DNA of 33,608 nt, taken from positions 1-33,608 of IMG/VR virus record IMGVR_UViG_3300006802_000285; one strand, 5' to 3'. The notes beneath the pieces were generated by a model. The model was not told the DNA's origin, did not search any database, and saw nothing but the letters and a program-made list of their open reading frames with translations. Of the stretch, positions 1 to 6,644 are shown piece by piece. This DNA is from a virus. How positions within the stretch are numbered: the first letter of the stretch is position 1; each line of letters opens with the position of its first letter. The translations under genes and the position numbers were made by a program.

Positions 1-145
1 TATCATAGCACCCATTAGTGAAAACTGTTTCAATAAAAAACCCGTAAGATTTATAAACTATAGTAATCAATACTGAATTAACTATAAATTATAAATCTTA
101 CGGGTTTTTTATTGATAACAGTTTTCACTAATGGGTGCTATGATA
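1..145. repeat. Long imperfect inverted repeat at the window edge
   Basis: Bases 1-54 are the reverse complement of 91-145 with one single-base difference: the right arm has one extra A near 115. The spacer, 55-90, is 36 nt. The right arm contains the first 34 nt of the first coding frame, so the left arm is an antisense copy of a gene start, and it ends exactly at the window edge. The inner part (35-54 with 91-110) looks like a normal intrinsic terminator, whereas the outer part copies coding sequence. This is what a polymerase fold-back or chimeric contig end produces. A real hairpin terminus is the alternative. Confidence 0.9.
35..110. terminator. Terminator-like hairpin with A and T tracts
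   Basis: A 20-bp stem (35-54 with 91-110) is flanked by six A on the left and six T on the right, with CCCGTAAG/CTTACGGG as its GC core. The form is that of a bidirectional intrinsic terminator, but the 36-nt loop is large. It stands directly before the first reading frame, where a terminator would not normally be useful. It may have seeded the fold-back that built the longer palindrome. Confidence 0.5.
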
Positions 146-519
146 TATTACACCCAGGACATATAGATTTACTTAATTATGCTTCTAGTTTAGGAGACAG
201 ATTAATTGTATGCTTAGATACTGATGAAAGAGTTAAACAAAATAAGGGCACTGATAGGCCTATAAATAGTTTAGCAGTACGCGCTAAAATTGTAAGTGCT
301 TTAAAGCCCGTATCAGCAGTTTTACCTTTTGATTCTGATGAAGAATTATGTTCTATATTCGAAGCTTTTAATGCGGATTTACTAGTCATAGGAGAAGAAT
401 ATAAACATAAAAATATTGTAGGTGAAGATTTTGTAAAGAAAGTTATATTTTATGAGAGAGACATTAGATACTCAACAACTGACGTCATTAAAAATATTAA
501 TAATAGGCGAGTCTTGTAA
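112..519 (+). CDS. HldE-type nucleotidyltransferase (cytidylyltransferase-like fold)
   Basis: This 135-aa protein matches the C-terminal domain of HldE/RfaE, which transfers AMP from ATP to a sugar 1-phosphate to give an ADP-sugar. Visible features are the strand TNGCYDILHPGH with the HxGH nucleotide-binding motif at residues 14-17, a GEE motif at 94-96, and STTD at 121-124 corresponding to the S/T-T-D end signature. The frame opens with TTG at 112, but there is no Shine-Dalgarno sequence and the upstream DNA belongs to the inverted repeat, so the native 5' end and promoter are uncertain. It overlaps the sugar-kinase frame by 68 nt. In HldE the two activities are fused with the kinase first; here they are split and the order is reversed. 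The actual sugar is unknown; it may not be heptose. Confidence 0.8.
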   Translation: MITVFTNGCYDILHPGHIDLLNYASSLGDRLIVCLDTDERVKQNKGTDRPINSLAVRAKIVSALKPVSAVLPFDSDEELCSIFEAFNADLLVIGEEYKHKNIVGEDFVKKVIFYERDIRYSTTDVIKNINNRRVL

Positions 520-1249
520 AGATGAGTACAGACTAGGCAGTGTTAAAAGAATATCGCCAGAAGCTCCCGTACCTATAATAAACTATTCTTCTAGTTTTAG
601 CGTAGAAGGAATGGCTGCTAATGTTAGAAATAACGTAGAATCTTTTTGCGGAAACAATTCTATAACTTTATTAACTAATACTGATACTATAATTAAAAGA
701 CGTTTTATAGATAATAAATCAAATCAACAATTATTAAGAGAAGATATAAACGATTCAGTAGCTCATTTAACTGAAGAACAATTAGAGGTTATAAATAATA
801 ATGATTTTGATGCTGTAATTATTTCTGACTACTGTAAAGGGTTAATCTCTCCAGAAGCTGCTAAAATAATTTGTGAAAAATTTAAATATAAAGTATATGT
901 AGATAGTAAAAAAGAAGATTTAAGTTGTTTTCCTTTTTCTATTATAAAAATAAATGAAGAAGAAGATAATCAAAGCTATAATTTGCCTATAACAGCTACT
1001 AAAATAGTAACTCTAGGCTCTGAAGGATCTTTTTGTGAAGGAGTTCATTCAAAACCTAAGTCTGTACAAGTACACGATGTTACAGGAGCAGGAGACGTAT
1101 TTTTAGCTGCCTTAGCTATTTTTAACACTTATAAATCTGTTCACGATTCTATAGACTTAGCTAATAAATTAGCTTCTTATTCTGTAGAACATTTTGGAAC
1201 ATATGTAATAACTAAAACAGACATAGAAAGAGCATTAAATGAGACTTGA
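452..1249 (+). CDS. PfkB-family sugar kinase, HldE kinase-domain-like
   Basis: This 265-aa protein resembles the N-terminal kinase domain of HldE, which phosphorylates heptose 7-phosphate at C1. It has the opening strand LKILIIGE (13-20), RISPEAPVP (33-41) as in HldE, a GMAANV segment (53-58) in place of GGAANV, and the PfkB signature TGAGDVFLAA (211-220) with the presumed catalytic Asp215. It is shorter than typical HldE kinase domains of about 310-330 aa. The first core strand starts only 12 residues after ATG 452 and no later start would keep it, so the 68-nt overlap with the nucleotidyltransferase looks real. Together with its neighbours it would phosphorylate a sugar and then activate it with a nucleotide. 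Substrate specificity cannot be read from sequence. Confidence 0.8.
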   Translation: MRETLDTQQLTSLKILIIGESCKDEYRLGSVKRISPEAPVPIINYSSSFSVEGMAANVRNNVESFCGNNSITLLTNTDTIIKRRFIDNKSNQQLLREDINDSVAHLTEEQLEVINNNDFDAVIISDYCKGLISPEAAKIICEKFKYKVYVDSKKEDLSCFPFSIIKINEEEDNQSYNLPITATKIVTLGSEGSFCEGVHSKPKSVQVHDVTGAGDVFLAALAIFNTYKSVHDSIDLANKLASYSVEHFGTYVITKTDIERALNET

Positions 1250-1592
1250 AGGTTTTGTAAAAAAAGGATGGGGGCACGAACTTATTTGGGCTACTAACGA
1301 TAAGTACTGCGGTAAATTAATGAAATTTAATGAGGGTGCAAAGTTTTCTATGCACTTTCATAAAGAGAAAGAAGAAAGTTGGTATGTTTTAGAAGGAGAG
1401 TTTATTGTTCACTGGTTAAATACTTTTGATGCTTCTAAGATAAGTAACCATTTAAAACAAGGAGATACTTGGCATAATGAACCTTGTAGTCCTCACCAAC
1501 TAGAATGTATAAAAGAAGGAACTATATTAGAAGTTAGTACTCCTGATAGCGTAGAAGACAATTATAGAGTGTCTCCTGGAGATTCTCAATGA
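1239..1592 (+). CDS. Single-domain cupin, mannose-6-phosphate-isomerase-like
   Basis: This 117-aa protein is a small cupin. The first cupin motif is visible as HFHKEKEESWYVLEGE (about 39-54), giving the His-x-His, Glu and later His metal ligands, and the second as PCSPHQLE near residue 86. The opening KGWGHELIW resembles the start of the ManC/mannose-6-phosphate isomerase cupin, which has a WG(S/H)E pattern. It starts inside the kinase 3' end (11-nt overlap), so it is translationally coupled to it. A sugar-phosphate isomerase or epimerase role in the same pathway is inferred. Cupins are functionally diverse, so this is a fold-level call. Confidence 0.7.
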   Translation: MRLEGFVKKGWGHELIWATNDKYCGKLMKFNEGAKFSMHFHKEKEESWYVLEGEFIVHWLNTFDASKISNHLKQGDTWHNEPCSPHQLECIKEGTILEVSTPDSVEDNYRVSPGDSQ

Positions 1593-1602
1593 CACAATTA
1601 GT

Positions 1603-1631
1603 TTGACATATACTTACTTATTTAGTAATAT
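1603..1631 (+). promoter_or_regulatory. Sigma70-type promoter before uvsE
   Basis: TTGACA at 1603-1608, a 17-nt spacer and TAATAT at 1626-1631. The predicted start near 1638 leaves room for an AGGA ribosome-binding site at 1647-1650 and ATG 1657. Its position argues against the longer TTG-initiated frame beginning at 1603. Confidence 0.65.
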
Positions 1632-1656
1632 AAAGTATAATTATATAGGAAAAACT

Positions 1657-2727
1657 ATGGAATACTTTAATCAAACTAGCCAAGATTGGCGAATTGCTCA
1701 GTGTTGTCAATTTCACGATAAAAACAAAGCTAAAGCTTATAACTTTGGAACTACTACTAAAACCTACGCTCTTAAAGAAGGGGGTAAAGAAAGAGTACAA
1801 CAAAAAGCTATATTTAACTGTATGCAGCTTTTATCTGTATTAAAAAATTATTTTCCTACCCAACCTAAAAACTTAAGAGCTTGGAGAATTTCTTCTGAGT
1901 TGTTTCCTTGTTATACTTTAGATTTTACTAAGCCTTGGTATGAAGAAATTTGGGATGATATATGTGCAATCTTACAAGAATGTGGTAATTTAGCTAAAGA
2001 GCATGAAGTACGTCTAAGTGTTCACCCAGGTCAATATACAGTATTAGCCTCTAACAAAGCAGAAGTAGTTGAAAATTCTATTAAAGATTTAGAATATCAT
2101 GCATTGTACGGAAGTTTAATGAATCTTCCTGCTAAAGATTTTGTAATGAATATTCATTTACAAGGTCTTTATGGAGGAAAACACTCAGACGGTATTAAAC
2201 GGTTTGCAACTAACTTTCCCTATCTTTCTGACTATGCACAACAGTGTTTAACAGTAGAAAATGAAGATAAGCCAAACGGATACGATATTGAACACACTAT
2301 TGAATTATCTAAAATAATTCCTATTAGATGTTGTCTTGACACACACCACTATGCTTGCCACAGAATGAAAGAAACTGAAAAAGTATTTTTAGGCGATAAG
2401 ACAGTTAATAGAAAAGTAAGAGAAATAGAACATATTACTTATACTCACGAATATTTTATTGAAGCAGTAAAATCTTGGAAAGGAGTTAGGCCTTTGTTTC
2501 ACGTTTCTCAATCTTTTCCTATTGAAAATCCAGATTATTGGATGAAACCAAATGCGCACTCCGAAGTTTTTTGGGATGAAGAACTAATGGCTAATCATGT
2601 CCCTATGCTTCAATATGCAGACTTTGATATTGAAGCAAAACACAAAGAAGTTGCAGTGCTTGGTTTTTACAATTTTATTAAAGAAGAAGAGGAACTAGCA
2701 GGGGAACCCCTAGTTGTTGCATTATAA
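1657..2727 (+). CDS. uvsE: UV damage endonuclease UvsE/UvdE
   Basis: The 356-aa product belongs to the UvdE TIM-barrel endonucleases, which nick DNA 5' of pyrimidine dimers and other distortions. Family landmarks in order are AWRISSELFP, LSVHPGQYTVL, VMNIHLQGLYGGK, LTVENED, CLDTHHYACH and LFHVSQS. The His, Glu and Asp residues in these are the usual metal ligands. The frame is open back to TTG 1603, but AGGA six nt before ATG 1657 and the promoter at 1603-1631 favour the ATG. The N-terminus before the first barrel strand differs from the usual opening. The stop overlaps the next start by one base. Such an enzyme would repair phage DNA damaged in sunlit water. Confidence 0.9.
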   Translation: MEYFNQTSQDWRIAQCCQFHDKNKAKAYNFGTTTKTYALKEGGKERVQQKAIFNCMQLLSVLKNYFPTQPKNLRAWRISSELFPCYTLDFTKPWYEEIWDDICAILQECGNLAKEHEVRLSVHPGQYTVLASNKAEVVENSIKDLEYHALYGSLMNLPAKDFVMNIHLQGLYGGKHSDGIKRFATNFPYLSDYAQQCLTVENEDKPNGYDIEHTIELSKIIPIRCCLDTHHYACHRMKETEKVFLGDKTVNRKVREIEHITYTHEYFIEAVKSWKGVRPLFHVSQSFPIENPDYWMKPNAHSEVFWDEELMANHVPMLQYADFDIEAKHKEVAVLGFYNFIKEEEELAGEPLVVAL

Positions 2728-2999
2728 TGATTGACTATAGATTTAATGAAGACTTATATATAGAAGAATTTAGAAACTATGTAGATTCTACTTATGACCA
2801 ACATTATTCTAATGGAGGTTTTCAATCTACAGAAGTTATTATGAGTAGAGGACACGGAACTGGTTTTTGTATGGGCAGTATAGATAAATATTCTAATAGA
2901 TATGGAAAAAAAGGTACTGCAGAAGATGCTAGAAAAGATTTAATGAAGATTCTTCATTATGCGCTACTTCAACTCTATATTCATGATAATGATCTTTAA
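2727..2999 (+). CDS. DUF3310-like small phage protein
   Basis: 90 aa. The C-terminal half follows the DUF3310 (SaV-like) pattern: a Gly-containing helix running into KYSNRYGKKG, then an acidic helix EDARKDLMKILHYAL. DUF3310 proteins occur widely in phages and have been described as nucleotide-kinase-like, but their role is not firmly known. It shares one base with the uvsE stop (taATG), which indicates coupled translation. No catalytic motif can be named. Confidence 0.5.
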   Translation: MIDYRFNEDLYIEEFRNYVDSTYDQHYSNGGFQSTEVIMSRGHGTGFCMGSIDKYSNRYGKKGTAEDARKDLMKILHYALLQLYIHDNDL

Positions 3000-3009
3000 G
3001 GACCGTTCT

Positions 3010-3405
3010 ATGAGTAAGTATATATTTAGAAATATAGAAGAACCTAAAGACATAGATCGAGAAATAGTTGCTAGAAATTTGGTACGAAATTTAGAAAAGC
3101 TAGGAAAATTTCAAATAGAGCAGCTGTCTGGAGAAAGTTGGACTCATTTAAAAATACATGCTCCTGACAACTTGATAACTATGTTTAAATATATAAAAAC
3201 TAAAAAATATAAACCTATTATAAAAGGTAAATATGTTTATATATACATAGATAGTAATGTAACTCTTTTAGATGTTAGAATGTTTATAGGAGAACTAATT
3301 TCTTTTATAAATACTAAAAATAATAAGTTATCTCATAGAATTAGAAGAAAAATAGGTATTTTTCTTTTTAAACTAGCGAGAATAGTGTATAAACCTGCAA
3401 AATAA
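3010..3405 (+). CDS. Hypothetical protein, basic C-terminus
   Basis: 131 aa, not recognised. ATG 3010 is preferred over an upstream in-frame start because AAGGA lies at about 2998-3002. The middle alternates beta-like strands (KYVYIYIDSN) with a hydrophobic helix (MFIGELISFI). The last 25 residues are strongly basic and amphipathic, which might bind a membrane surface or nucleic acid. It sits between the DUF3310-like gene and the DsbA-like gene in one co-oriented run. Confidence 0.6.
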   Translation: MSKYIFRNIEEPKDIDREIVARNLVRNLEKLGKFQIEQLSGESWTHLKIHAPDNLITMFKYIKTKKYKPIIKGKYVYIYIDSNVTLLDVRMFIGELISFINTKNNKLSHRIRRKIGIFLFKLARIVYKPAK

Positions 3406-3415
3406 GGAAAAAATT

Positions 3416-3685
3416 ATGCCTAAAAGCGATGAAACAATTAAAGTTATTAAAGCTATTGATCCAGAAGATGTAGCAGAGCAAATAGATATTATTGTGTCTT
3501 TTTTAGGAGCTATAGAAAGTTCTAGAGAAGAAATAAATAAAAGAGTAAAACATCTAAAAGACGAATATGGGTTACAATCTACTGCTGTTAGGGCGGCTGC
3601 TGCAGTACTGCATAAACAAAATCAAGAACAACTTGATGAAAAAGAAATGCAAATTAGAAATATACTAGATATTTGTAAAGGATAA
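3416..3685 (+). CDS. dsbA: DsbA-like dsDNA-binding protein of late transcription
   Basis: 89 aa. From memory, T4 DsbA is also 89 aa, with the same all-helical layout and a matching C-terminal half: a basic helix RVKHLKDEYGL, then LHKQNQEQLDE (T4: LYHKDNRDVFE), then a final acidic helix. In T4, DsbA binds double-stranded DNA and stimulates late transcription. The gene has a good ribosome-binding site (AAGGA about ten nt before ATG). If right, it is the clearest sign in this window of a T4-like lineage. The call rests on remembered similarity without an alignment; a GapR-like helical protein is an alternative. Confidence 0.55.
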   Translation: MPKSDETIKVIKAIDPEDVAEQIDIIVSFLGAIESSREEINKRVKHLKDEYGLQSTAVRAAAAVLHKQNQEQLDEKEMQIRNILDICKG

Positions 3686-3688
3686 TTT

Positions 3689-4486
3689 ATGTCTGACATA
3701 GTATTAGTTACTGGAGGGTTTGATCCTTTACACTCTGGGCATATAGCATATCTAAAAGCAGCTAAAAAATTAGGAACTAATTTAGTAGTAGGCCTTAACA
3801 GTGATAAATGGTTGTCTAGAAAAAAAGGTAGACCGTTTATGTCTTGGGAGGAAAGAAAAGAAATCTTAGAAAATTTAAGTTTTGTAAGTAGAGTAATTAG
3901 TTTTAATGATGATGACGATACTGCTAATAATGCTATACACAAAACCTTAAACATGACCCATGATAATAGTATTATTTTTGCCAATGGAGGAGATAGAAAG
4001 CAAGGAAATACTCCTGAAGAAAAAATCTATGGTAAAACTCCTTGGGTCAAATTTAAGTGGGGAGTAGGAGGAGATAATAAACTTAATAGCTCTTCCTGGA
4101 TATTAGATAATTGGAAAACTGATAAAACAATTAGAGATTGGGGCTACTGGAGAGTATTAGATGACAAACAACCTAGAATAGGTCAAAAAATAAAAGAACT
4201 TGTTATCAAGCCAGGATGTAACTTATCAGACCAAAAACACTTACACAGATCAGAACATTGGTATATTTTAGAAGGTTCTGTGCAAATAGAACTAGAATAC
4301 CCTAATGGTCAATGGCAGATTCAAATATTAGAAGAAAATACTAGTTTTATAATACCTTCTAATACTTGGCACTTAACTACTAATACTGGTAGTTCTGACG
4401 CTCACATACTTGAAGTACAATATGGAAATACTTGTATAGAATCAGATATTGAGCGAAGGAAAGTACTTAATGAAGAAAATAAATGA
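3689..4486 (+). CDS. Nucleotidyltransferase-cupin fusion protein
   Basis: The 265-aa product has two domains. Residues 1 to about 128 form an HxGH nucleotidyltransferase (LVTGGFDPLHSGH, motif at 15-18, followed by GLNSDKWLSRKKG as in HldE/RibF-like enzymes). Residues about 150-250 form a cupin close to the C-terminal isomerase part of ManC: DWGYWRVLDD, then KHLHRSEHWYILEG with His184, His186, Glu189 and His190, then NTWHLT with His228. Fusing an activating enzyme with a sugar-phosphate isomerase-like cupin suggests sequential steps in making one nucleotide-sugar. The pairing repeats that of the separate genes at 112-1592. It starts three bases after the dsbA stop. The NxS/T-T end signature of the transferase is not obvious, so activity is uncertain. 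Confidence 0.75.
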   Translation: MSDIVLVTGGFDPLHSGHIAYLKAAKKLGTNLVVGLNSDKWLSRKKGRPFMSWEERKEILENLSFVSRVISFNDDDDTANNAIHKTLNMTHDNSIIFANGGDRKQGNTPEEKIYGKTPWVKFKWGVGGDNKLNSSSWILDNWKTDKTIRDWGYWRVLDDKQPRIGQKIKELVIKPGCNLSDQKHLHRSEHWYILEGSVQIELEYPNGQWQIQILEENTSFIIPSNTWHLTTNTGSSDAHILEVQYGNTCIESDIERRKVLNEENK

Positions 4487-4970
4487 AAAAACCTATAATT
4501 ATTCTGTTTATCCTTCAGAAGTAGAACAACTAATTATAGATCATTTACAAGACTCAGATAAATTAATTTATAGCTGGGGACAAAACGACTCTACCTTCTG
4601 GTTAGCACGAAGAGCATATTCTTTATGTTTAGTAGAGCCTAATTTAGTGTCTTTTAATGTGATAAAAGAGTTTATGTCATTTAAAAACATAAATAATATA
4701 AAAATAACTTATGATAAATAAGATTATGTAAATAGTATAAAAAAATATCCTTCTTGTATTTTTGATGTTTTAACTATAAGTGAAGACCTACATAAAGAAG
4801 AATGTTTTAAACTCGCATTGAAAGAGGCCAAGCCTGGAGGTCTTATTATTACTTCTTCTTTAGATTTAGATCTTTTAGAAGAGTTTTCTAATAAAATAGA
4901 AACATATTCTTTTTTTTCTGGCAGAGATTATGTGCATGAAGAAACCCTTGTTATTAGAAAAAAGCAGTAA
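4470..4970 (+). pseudogene. Methyltransferase-like gene interrupted by one in-frame TAA
   Basis: From ATG 4470 (GAAGGAAAG just upstream) the frame encodes 83 residues and meets TAA at 4719-4721. It then continues open in the same frame for 82 more codons to TAA 4968-4970. The two halves together look like a class I SAM methyltransferase of the Methyltransf_24 type: LIYSWGQNDSTFWLA with a later VEPN in the first half, FDVLTISEDL and AKPGGLIITSSLD in the second. Motif I is already eroded, with SWGQ where a Gly-rich motif is usual. A single substitution would restore the frame. None of the three tRNAs here reads TAA. It could be a true nonsense mutation, a sequencing error or a readthrough gene. 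It overlaps the cupin fusion by 17 nt and the next gene by 41 nt. Confidence 0.65.
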
Positions 4971-5355
4971 TATTACTTTTTATATGCGAAGAGCAGGTAG
5001 TTGGTTGACTCCTACAGCTTATGACCTATTTAATAATAATAAAAGTTTGATTATTTTTTTAAAAGGAGCCTATATAGATAATGATACTATTTTATCTTAT
5101 GATTCTAAAGTAAAGAATTATGATTATGATAATGTCTATTGTTGTTGTGTAAATGATTCTTTCGTTATGAATCAATGGGCCTCTGATTTAAATATAAAAA
5201 ACATAAAAATGCTTCCTGACGGAAATAAAGATTTTTGTAACTATTTAAATCTTTTATCTTGGGACAAAACTTTTAATGCTTATTTACCTCTATATCAAGA
5301 AGTAGAAATTTTTAATAATAAAATATCTTATCGAGACTTTAATGCAAAATGTTAA
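4930..5355 (+). CDS. Degenerate peroxiredoxin-like protein without the active site
   Basis: 141 aa. The segment VYCCCVNDSFVMNQW (69-83) and the following NIKNIKMLPDGNKDF line up with the Prx5-type enzyme encoded at 15805-16317 (VYCLSVNDSFVMKSW, then a matching IKK.KFLAD). Where the enzyme has VPGAFTPTCT with its peroxidatic Cys, this protein has LKGAYIDNDT, so catalytic Thr, Pro and Cys are gone, and the C-terminal Arg-containing strand is missing. Peroxidase activity is therefore unlikely; a binding or regulatory role, or decay, is possible. Three consecutive Cys (71-73) are odd. ATG 4930 is used; ATG 4936 is an in-frame alternative. It is followed by a glutaredoxin-like gene with a 7-nt overlap. 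Confidence 0.6.
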   Translation: MCMKKPLLLEKSSNITFYMRRAGSWLTPTAYDLFNNNKSLIIFLKGAYIDNDTILSYDSKVKNYDYDNVYCCCVNDSFVMNQWASDLNIKNIKMLPDGNKDFCNYLNLLSWDKTFNAYLPLYQEVEIFNNKISYRDFNAKC

Positions 5356-5618
5356 AATTAAAAGTATATTCTCTCCCTAGCTGCATAGCTTCTAATGATT
5401 TTGTCTTATATTGTAAGCAAAAAAACTTAGATTTTAAAAACTATGTAGTAAAAGATACAAACTGGCCTCAAATTAGACATGATGTTACCATAGAAGAAGT
5501 AGAATCTTTATACAAGAGAAATTTTTTTACTCTTCCAATAATTTACATAAATGAAGAGTATATAAACTCTATTCAAACTGCTAAAAAACTTATTGAAGGT
5601 ATTTTAAAAAATGAATAG
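5349..5618 (+). CDS. Glutaredoxin-like protein with CxxS site
   Basis: 89 aa, thioredoxin fold. The opening strand KLKVYSLPSCIAS puts a CIAS motif at 12-15, so only the N-terminal active-site Cys remains, as in monothiol-type glutaredoxins. The cis-proline motif TLP is at 61-63, followed by strand IIYINEEYI and the helix that normally binds glutathione. A further Cys is at residue 22. With the second Cys absent it would act, if at all, through glutathionylation or cluster binding and not dithiol exchange. It overlaps the degenerate peroxiredoxin gene and precedes the zinc-finger gene, so the three are probably coupled. Confidence 0.65.
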   Translation: MLKLKVYSLPSCIASNDFVLYCKQKNLDFKNYVVKDTNWPQIRHDVTIEEVESLYKRNFFTLPIIYINEEYINSIQTAKKLIEGILKNE

Positions 5619-5784
5619 AGTTGAAGGATACGAAGAACGTATAGAATATACAGATGAAGATATTATAAAATGTTCTGGAGATAACAACGATCATCCTATT
5701 ACTTATTACAGAGTACCTTTTAAAGGGTTTGTAGTATGTAAGTATTGTGATATAAAATTTATACATAGAGAAAGTAAAAAATGA
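5611..5784 (+). CDS. Small zf-CHCC zinc-finger protein (NDUFS6-like)
   Basis: This 57-aa gene starts at ATG 5611 inside the previous gene and ends TGA 5782-5784, overlapping the next start (ATGA). Residues 20-52 read CSG, then DHP, then VVCKYCDIKF. That is the C-x(7)-H plus CxxC arrangement of the zf-CHCC family, to which the complex I subunit NDUFS6 and its short alphaproteobacterial homologues belong. The spacing and the final Phe after CxxC fit well. Function in a phage is unknown; it may bind zinc and attach to a host respiratory or redox complex. The assignment rests on motif spacing alone. Confidence 0.6.
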   Translation: MNRVEGYEERIEYTDEDIIKCSGDNNDHPITYYRVPFKGFVVCKYCDIKFIHRESKK

Positions 5785-6404
5785 AAATAGTAGAAAAAAT
5801 AAAAGTAGATTGTAATTATGCTTTAGTTATGGACAACTGGTATTCTCCCGAAGAATATGATAGGGCTTTAGAAGAATGTAAATTTATGACTCCTTACCTT
5901 TTAGAACCAGAAAAGTCAGGAACTGCAAAGGATAAAGAGGGAAATCCTTTAAAAAATAATAGGGCTGCTTTTATTTGTGATGTTTTTTCAAATTTTAATA
6001 CGAGTTTTATAGGAAGCTCCTCTATCAATCTTTATCGCCCAGATGTTTTTGAAATGTTAGAAAAGGAAGATAATATTTACTCATATCTTTCTAATTGCAA
6101 TGCTCATGATTGTTTAATAAGTTATTATGAAGAAGCTAGTTATTATGAGGCCCACTCTGATGCAGCTACAATTACTATGCTTACTTGGCTATATGATGTA
6201 CCAAAATCTTTTGAAGGAGGAGATTTAATTTTGCTAAATAGAGATAACACTACTGCAGGATTTATAGAGTGTTTACCTAATAGAGCAGTAGTATTTCCTT
6301 CTTATATGCAACATCAAGTAACTGAGGTAAAAATGAAAGACGTAACAGGTAAAAACAAAGGTAGGTATACTATCTCTCAATTCTCATTGATTGGAGTAAG
6401 ATGA
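5781..6404 (+). CDS. 2-oxoglutarate/Fe(II)-dependent oxygenase, prolyl-4-hydroxylase-like
   Basis: 207 aa. The iron-binding triad of the double-stranded beta-helix is visible: HSD (His125, Asp127) after SYYEEASYYEA, and His178 in PSYMQHQVTEV. Arg195 in GRYTISQF follows, the usual 2-oxoglutarate carboxylate contact. The intervening FEGGDLIL and NRAVVFPS strands are typical of P4Hc/PKHD-type hydroxylases. Phages carry several of these, with proposed protein or nucleic-acid hydroxylation roles. Here the neighbours are redox proteins (CxxS glutaredoxin-like, zinc finger, dithiol glutaredoxin), which could keep the iron site reduced. It shares 4 nt with both flanking genes. Confidence 0.8.
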   Translation: MKIVEKIKVDCNYALVMDNWYSPEEYDRALEECKFMTPYLLEPEKSGTAKDKEGNPLKNNRAAFICDVFSNFNTSFIGSSSINLYRPDVFEMLEKEDNIYSYLSNCNAHDCLISYYEEASYYEAHSDAATITMLTWLYDVPKSFEGGDLILLNRDNTTAGFIECLPNRAVVFPSYMQHQVTEVKMKDVTGKNKGRYTISQFSLIGVR

Positions 6405-6631
6405 AAAATATAATTATTTATTCAAAAAATAACTGCAATTATTGTGTACGCGCTAAAAATATTCTATCTATCAAAAATTTAGAGTATAAAGAATTTGTAT
6501 TAGATAAAGACTATACTAAAGAAGAGTTATTAAAAAAATTTCCAGAAGCTAAGACCCTTCCTCAAATAGAAATAGATGGGATTGCTATAGGAGGTTACAG
6601 AGAATTAGATCAATACTTAAAAACAATCTAA
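6401..6631 (+). CDS. Glutaredoxin (dithiol, CNYC)
   Basis: 76 aa, a full-length small glutaredoxin: strand NIIIYSKNNCNYC with the active-site pair Cys12 and Cys15, cis-proline TLP at 52-54, and GGYREL (64-69) for glutathione binding. It reduces disulfides with glutathione and in phages commonly serves ribonucleotide reductase. No reductase gene lies in this window; the local partners would be the oxygenase and thiol proteins just upstream. ATG 6401 overlaps the oxygenase stop (ATGA), closing a gene cluster that runs from 4930. Confidence 0.9.
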   Translation: MKNIIIYSKNNCNYCVRAKNILSIKNLEYKEFVLDKDYTKEELLKKFPEAKTLPQIEIDGIAIGGYRELDQYLKTI

Positions 6632-6644
6632 CTATATTTAATTA

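Noticed and set aside
1-145. Antisense second copy of the nucleotidyltransferase gene to the left
   Set aside because: The one-base deletion shifts the antisense frame just after its start, so the left arm would not encode the same protein.
1603-1656. N-terminal extension of UvsE from TTG 1603
   Set aside because: TTGACA here is the -35 box of a well-spaced promoter, and ATG 1657 has AGGA at the right distance.
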